From contig CAMLQS010000252.1 of assembly GCA_946482165.1 (NCBI GenBank), forward strand, positions 1-7,538: 7,538 nucleotides of DNA, in the 5' to 3' direction. Position numbers and translations under genes: made by a program. The notes under the pieces were generated by a model, which saw nothing but the letters and a program-made list of their open reading frames with translations, did not search any database and was not told where the DNA came from. This DNA comes from an uncultured Verrucomicrobiota bacterium (lineage in GTDB: Bacteria > Verrucomicrobiota > Verrucomicrobiae > Opitutales > Opitutaceae). This document shows, piece after piece, positions 6,355 to 7,538 of the stretch (position 1 is the stretch's first letter; each line of letters starts with the position of its first letter).

Positions 6355-6420
6355 GGGAACGAAGTTTTTAGCGGGAAGACGCGAAGGACAATCCGAAGGC
6401 GCGAGAGGCGGGGGACGAGC

Positions 6421-7392
6421 TTAGGAGGCGTCGGGACCGATGGGGTTTTGGTAACGTTCGTAGGCCTCGATGATCTTGAGGACGAGCGGGTGGCGGACCA
6501 CGTCGGCGCCGCTGAACTGGTGAAACTCGATGCCGGGGATGTCGCGCAGGATGCGCTGCACCTCCAGCAGGCCCGACTGCTTGGCGCGCGGGAGGTCGAT
6601 CTGGGTGATGTCGCCGGTGACAACCATGCGGGAATCTTCGCCGAGGCGGGTGAGGAACATCATCATTTGCTCGGGCGTGGTGTTTTGCGCCTCGTCGAGG
6701 ATGATAAAGCTGCGACTCAGGGTGCGTCCGCGCATGTAGGCGAGGGGGGCGACCTCGATGATGCCTTTCTCGGTGAGCTTGGCCACGTCTCCGGCGTCGA
6801 GCATGTCGCCCATGGCGTCGTAGAGCGGGCGCAGATAGGGCAGGATTTTCTCGTTGAGATCGCCGGGGAGGAAACCGAGCGCTTCGCCGGCCTCGACCGC
6901 AGGCCGGGTGAGGATGATGCGCTCCACTTGGTTTTTCAGGAGCGCATGCACGGCGGCCGCCATCGCGAGGTAGGTCTTGCCGGTGCCGGCGGGACCGATG
7001 CCAAAGACGAGCGCGTGTTTGAGAATGGCCTGAAGGTAGAGTTTTTGGCCGAGCGTCTTGGGAACGATGGTCTTGCGCTGGGTCTGCACGACGACCGGCT
7101 GGGTAAACAAGGCGCGGAGCTGGGCGGTCTCGCCGCGGGCGACGCCCTCGGTGAAGCGATGAAAATCCGTCGTGCGGATGGCGAGGCCGAGCGTGCGGGC
7201 CTCGTTGAGCAGACCGAAAAGCGCCTCGCCGGCGGCAACGGCGTCGGCTTCGCCGTCGAAGCGGATCCAATCTTCGCGCGAGACGATGACGAGGTTCAGG
7301 AGACGCTCGGCATGGGCGAGGTTCTCCGGCTGACCGGCGTAGAGCTGGCTCAGGTGACGGGCGGAGGGGAAGTGAAGGGTTTGCGTGGCCAT
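6421..7392 (-). CDS. phoH: PhoH-like ATPase (YbeZ family)
   Basis: PhoH/YbeZ proteins are cytoplasmic P-loop ATPases linked to RNA metabolism, often encoded beside ybeY and thought to work with it in rRNA processing. The 323-residue product, a normal length for the family, has an N-terminal KH-like segment (about 1-85) and an ATPase domain with Walker A GPAGTGKT (133-140) and Walker B FIILDEAQN (229-237). Family signatures LTRPAVEAGEALGFLPGD (161-178), the MVVTGDITQIDLP segment (256-268) and HPLVLKIIEAYE (301-312) are present. The ATG at 7392 gives the expected N-terminus; no strong Shine-Dalgarno sequence is visible upstream. It is the first gene of the visible cluster, followed by the HD phosphodiesterase after 66 nt in the same frame. 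No key residue is missing. Confidence 0.96.
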   Translation of the reverse strand: MATQTLHFPSARHLSQLYAGQPENLAHAERLLNLVIVSREDWIRFDGEADAVAAGEALFGLLNEARTLGLAIRTTDFHRFTEGVARGETAQLRALFTQPVVVQTQRKTIVPKTLGQKLYLQAILKHALVFGIGPAGTGKTYLAMAAAVHALLKNQVERIILTRPAVEAGEALGFLPGDLNEKILPYLRPLYDAMGDMLDAGDVAKLTEKGIIEVAPLAYMRGRTLSRSFIILDEAQNTTPEQMMMFLTRLGEDSRMVVTGDITQIDLPRAKQSGLLEVQRILRDIPGIEFHQFSGADVVRHPLVLKIIEAYERYQNPIGPDAS

Positions 7393-7413
7393 GAGCGTCG
7401 CCGGGTGCGGCTG

Positions 7414-7522
7414 CTAAATGTCCAATGACCAATGTCCAATGACCAATGGCCGGAGAGCGGGGGAGGCGGGGCGGATGAACAAGGCGGGGCGTTTCATTGG
7501 ACCTTGGTCATTGGTCATTGGT
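7414..7522. repeat. Heptamer (CCAATGA) arrays in inverted orientation upstream of phoH
   Basis: Four consecutive 7-bp units (TCCAATG, ACCAATG, TCCAATG, ACCAATG) lie at 7421-7448, preceded by a degenerate CTAAATG at 7414-7420. Four units in the opposite orientation (CATTGGA, CCTTGGT, CATTGGT, CATTGGT) lie at 7495-7522. The arms can pair into a stem of nearly 28 bp around a 46-nt G-rich spacer. The rest of the 146 bases upstream of phoH shows no gene and no clear promoter. An rpoD-type promoter could overlap the array or lie beyond the window. Confidence 0.85.
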
Positions 7523-7538
7523 CACTCTCGCCGCCTCG

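Noticed and set aside
6292..7428. 378-codon open frame on the plus strand
   Set aside because: It is antisense to phoH and spans its full Walker motifs; it is a codon-bias shadow.
6368..7432. 354-codon minus-strand frame overlapping phoH
   Set aside because: It is a different frame of the same strand, Arg/Pro/His-rich, with no motifs; phoH is clearly the coding frame.
7414..7522. CRISPR array
   Set aside because: Units are 7 bp with no unique spacers, and the two blocks face each other; there are no cas genes in the window.
1..7538. tRNA, rRNA or riboswitch
   Set aside because: No cloverleaf, rRNA-like or known aptamer-like segment was recognised in the intergenic stretches, all of which are short and explained by repeats.

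Overview
The window is a GC-rich bacterial chromosome segment in which every supported gene lies on the minus strand, so the genes read from right to left. Gene order, codon use and the style of the dispersed repeats suggest a member of Verrucomicrobiota, probably Opitutaceae. That placement is inferred from protein and repeat style, not from a search.

In transcription order the layout is: a repeat-rich upstream region (about 7393-7538); phoH, a PhoH/YbeZ-type ATPase (6421-7392); a seven-transmembrane HD phosphohydrolase of the PgpH/YqfF c-di-AMP phosphodiesterase family (3973-6354); a degraded REP-associated tyrosine transposase (RAYT) bracketed by hairpin repeats (about 3600-3976); ybeY, the 16S rRNA maturation endoribonuclease (2996-3595); a divergent recO (2349-2984); a 114-bp gap filled by a large inverted repeat (2235-2348); and rnr, encoding RNase R, which runs off the left edge (1-2234). 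The phoH, HD-phosphodiesterase, ybeY and recO order matches the conserved phoH-yqfF-ybeY neighbourhood of other bacteria. PhoH, YbeY and RNase R all belong to RNA processing and decay or ribosome quality control. The HD protein would turn over c-di-AMP, and RecO serves recombinational repair.

I see no new defence or biosynthetic system. The unusual feature is how heavily small repeats have invaded this housekeeping operon, both between and inside genes. Three loci carry repeats with a 7-bp period: upstream of phoH, inside ybeY and in the rnr linker. Hairpin-forming repeats appear inside rnr, the HD gene and the ybeY 3' end. A cluster of three palindromes follows the transposase remnant, and a 28-bp-arm CACGGAG inverted repeat separates recO from rnr. 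At several of these places the repeat is translated as an in-frame insertion or tail in an otherwise conserved protein. The other notable point is that YbeY has Asp in place of the third zinc-binding His.

The long plus-strand open frames opposite rnr, the HD gene and phoH are antisense shadows produced by high-GC codon bias and are not annotated.
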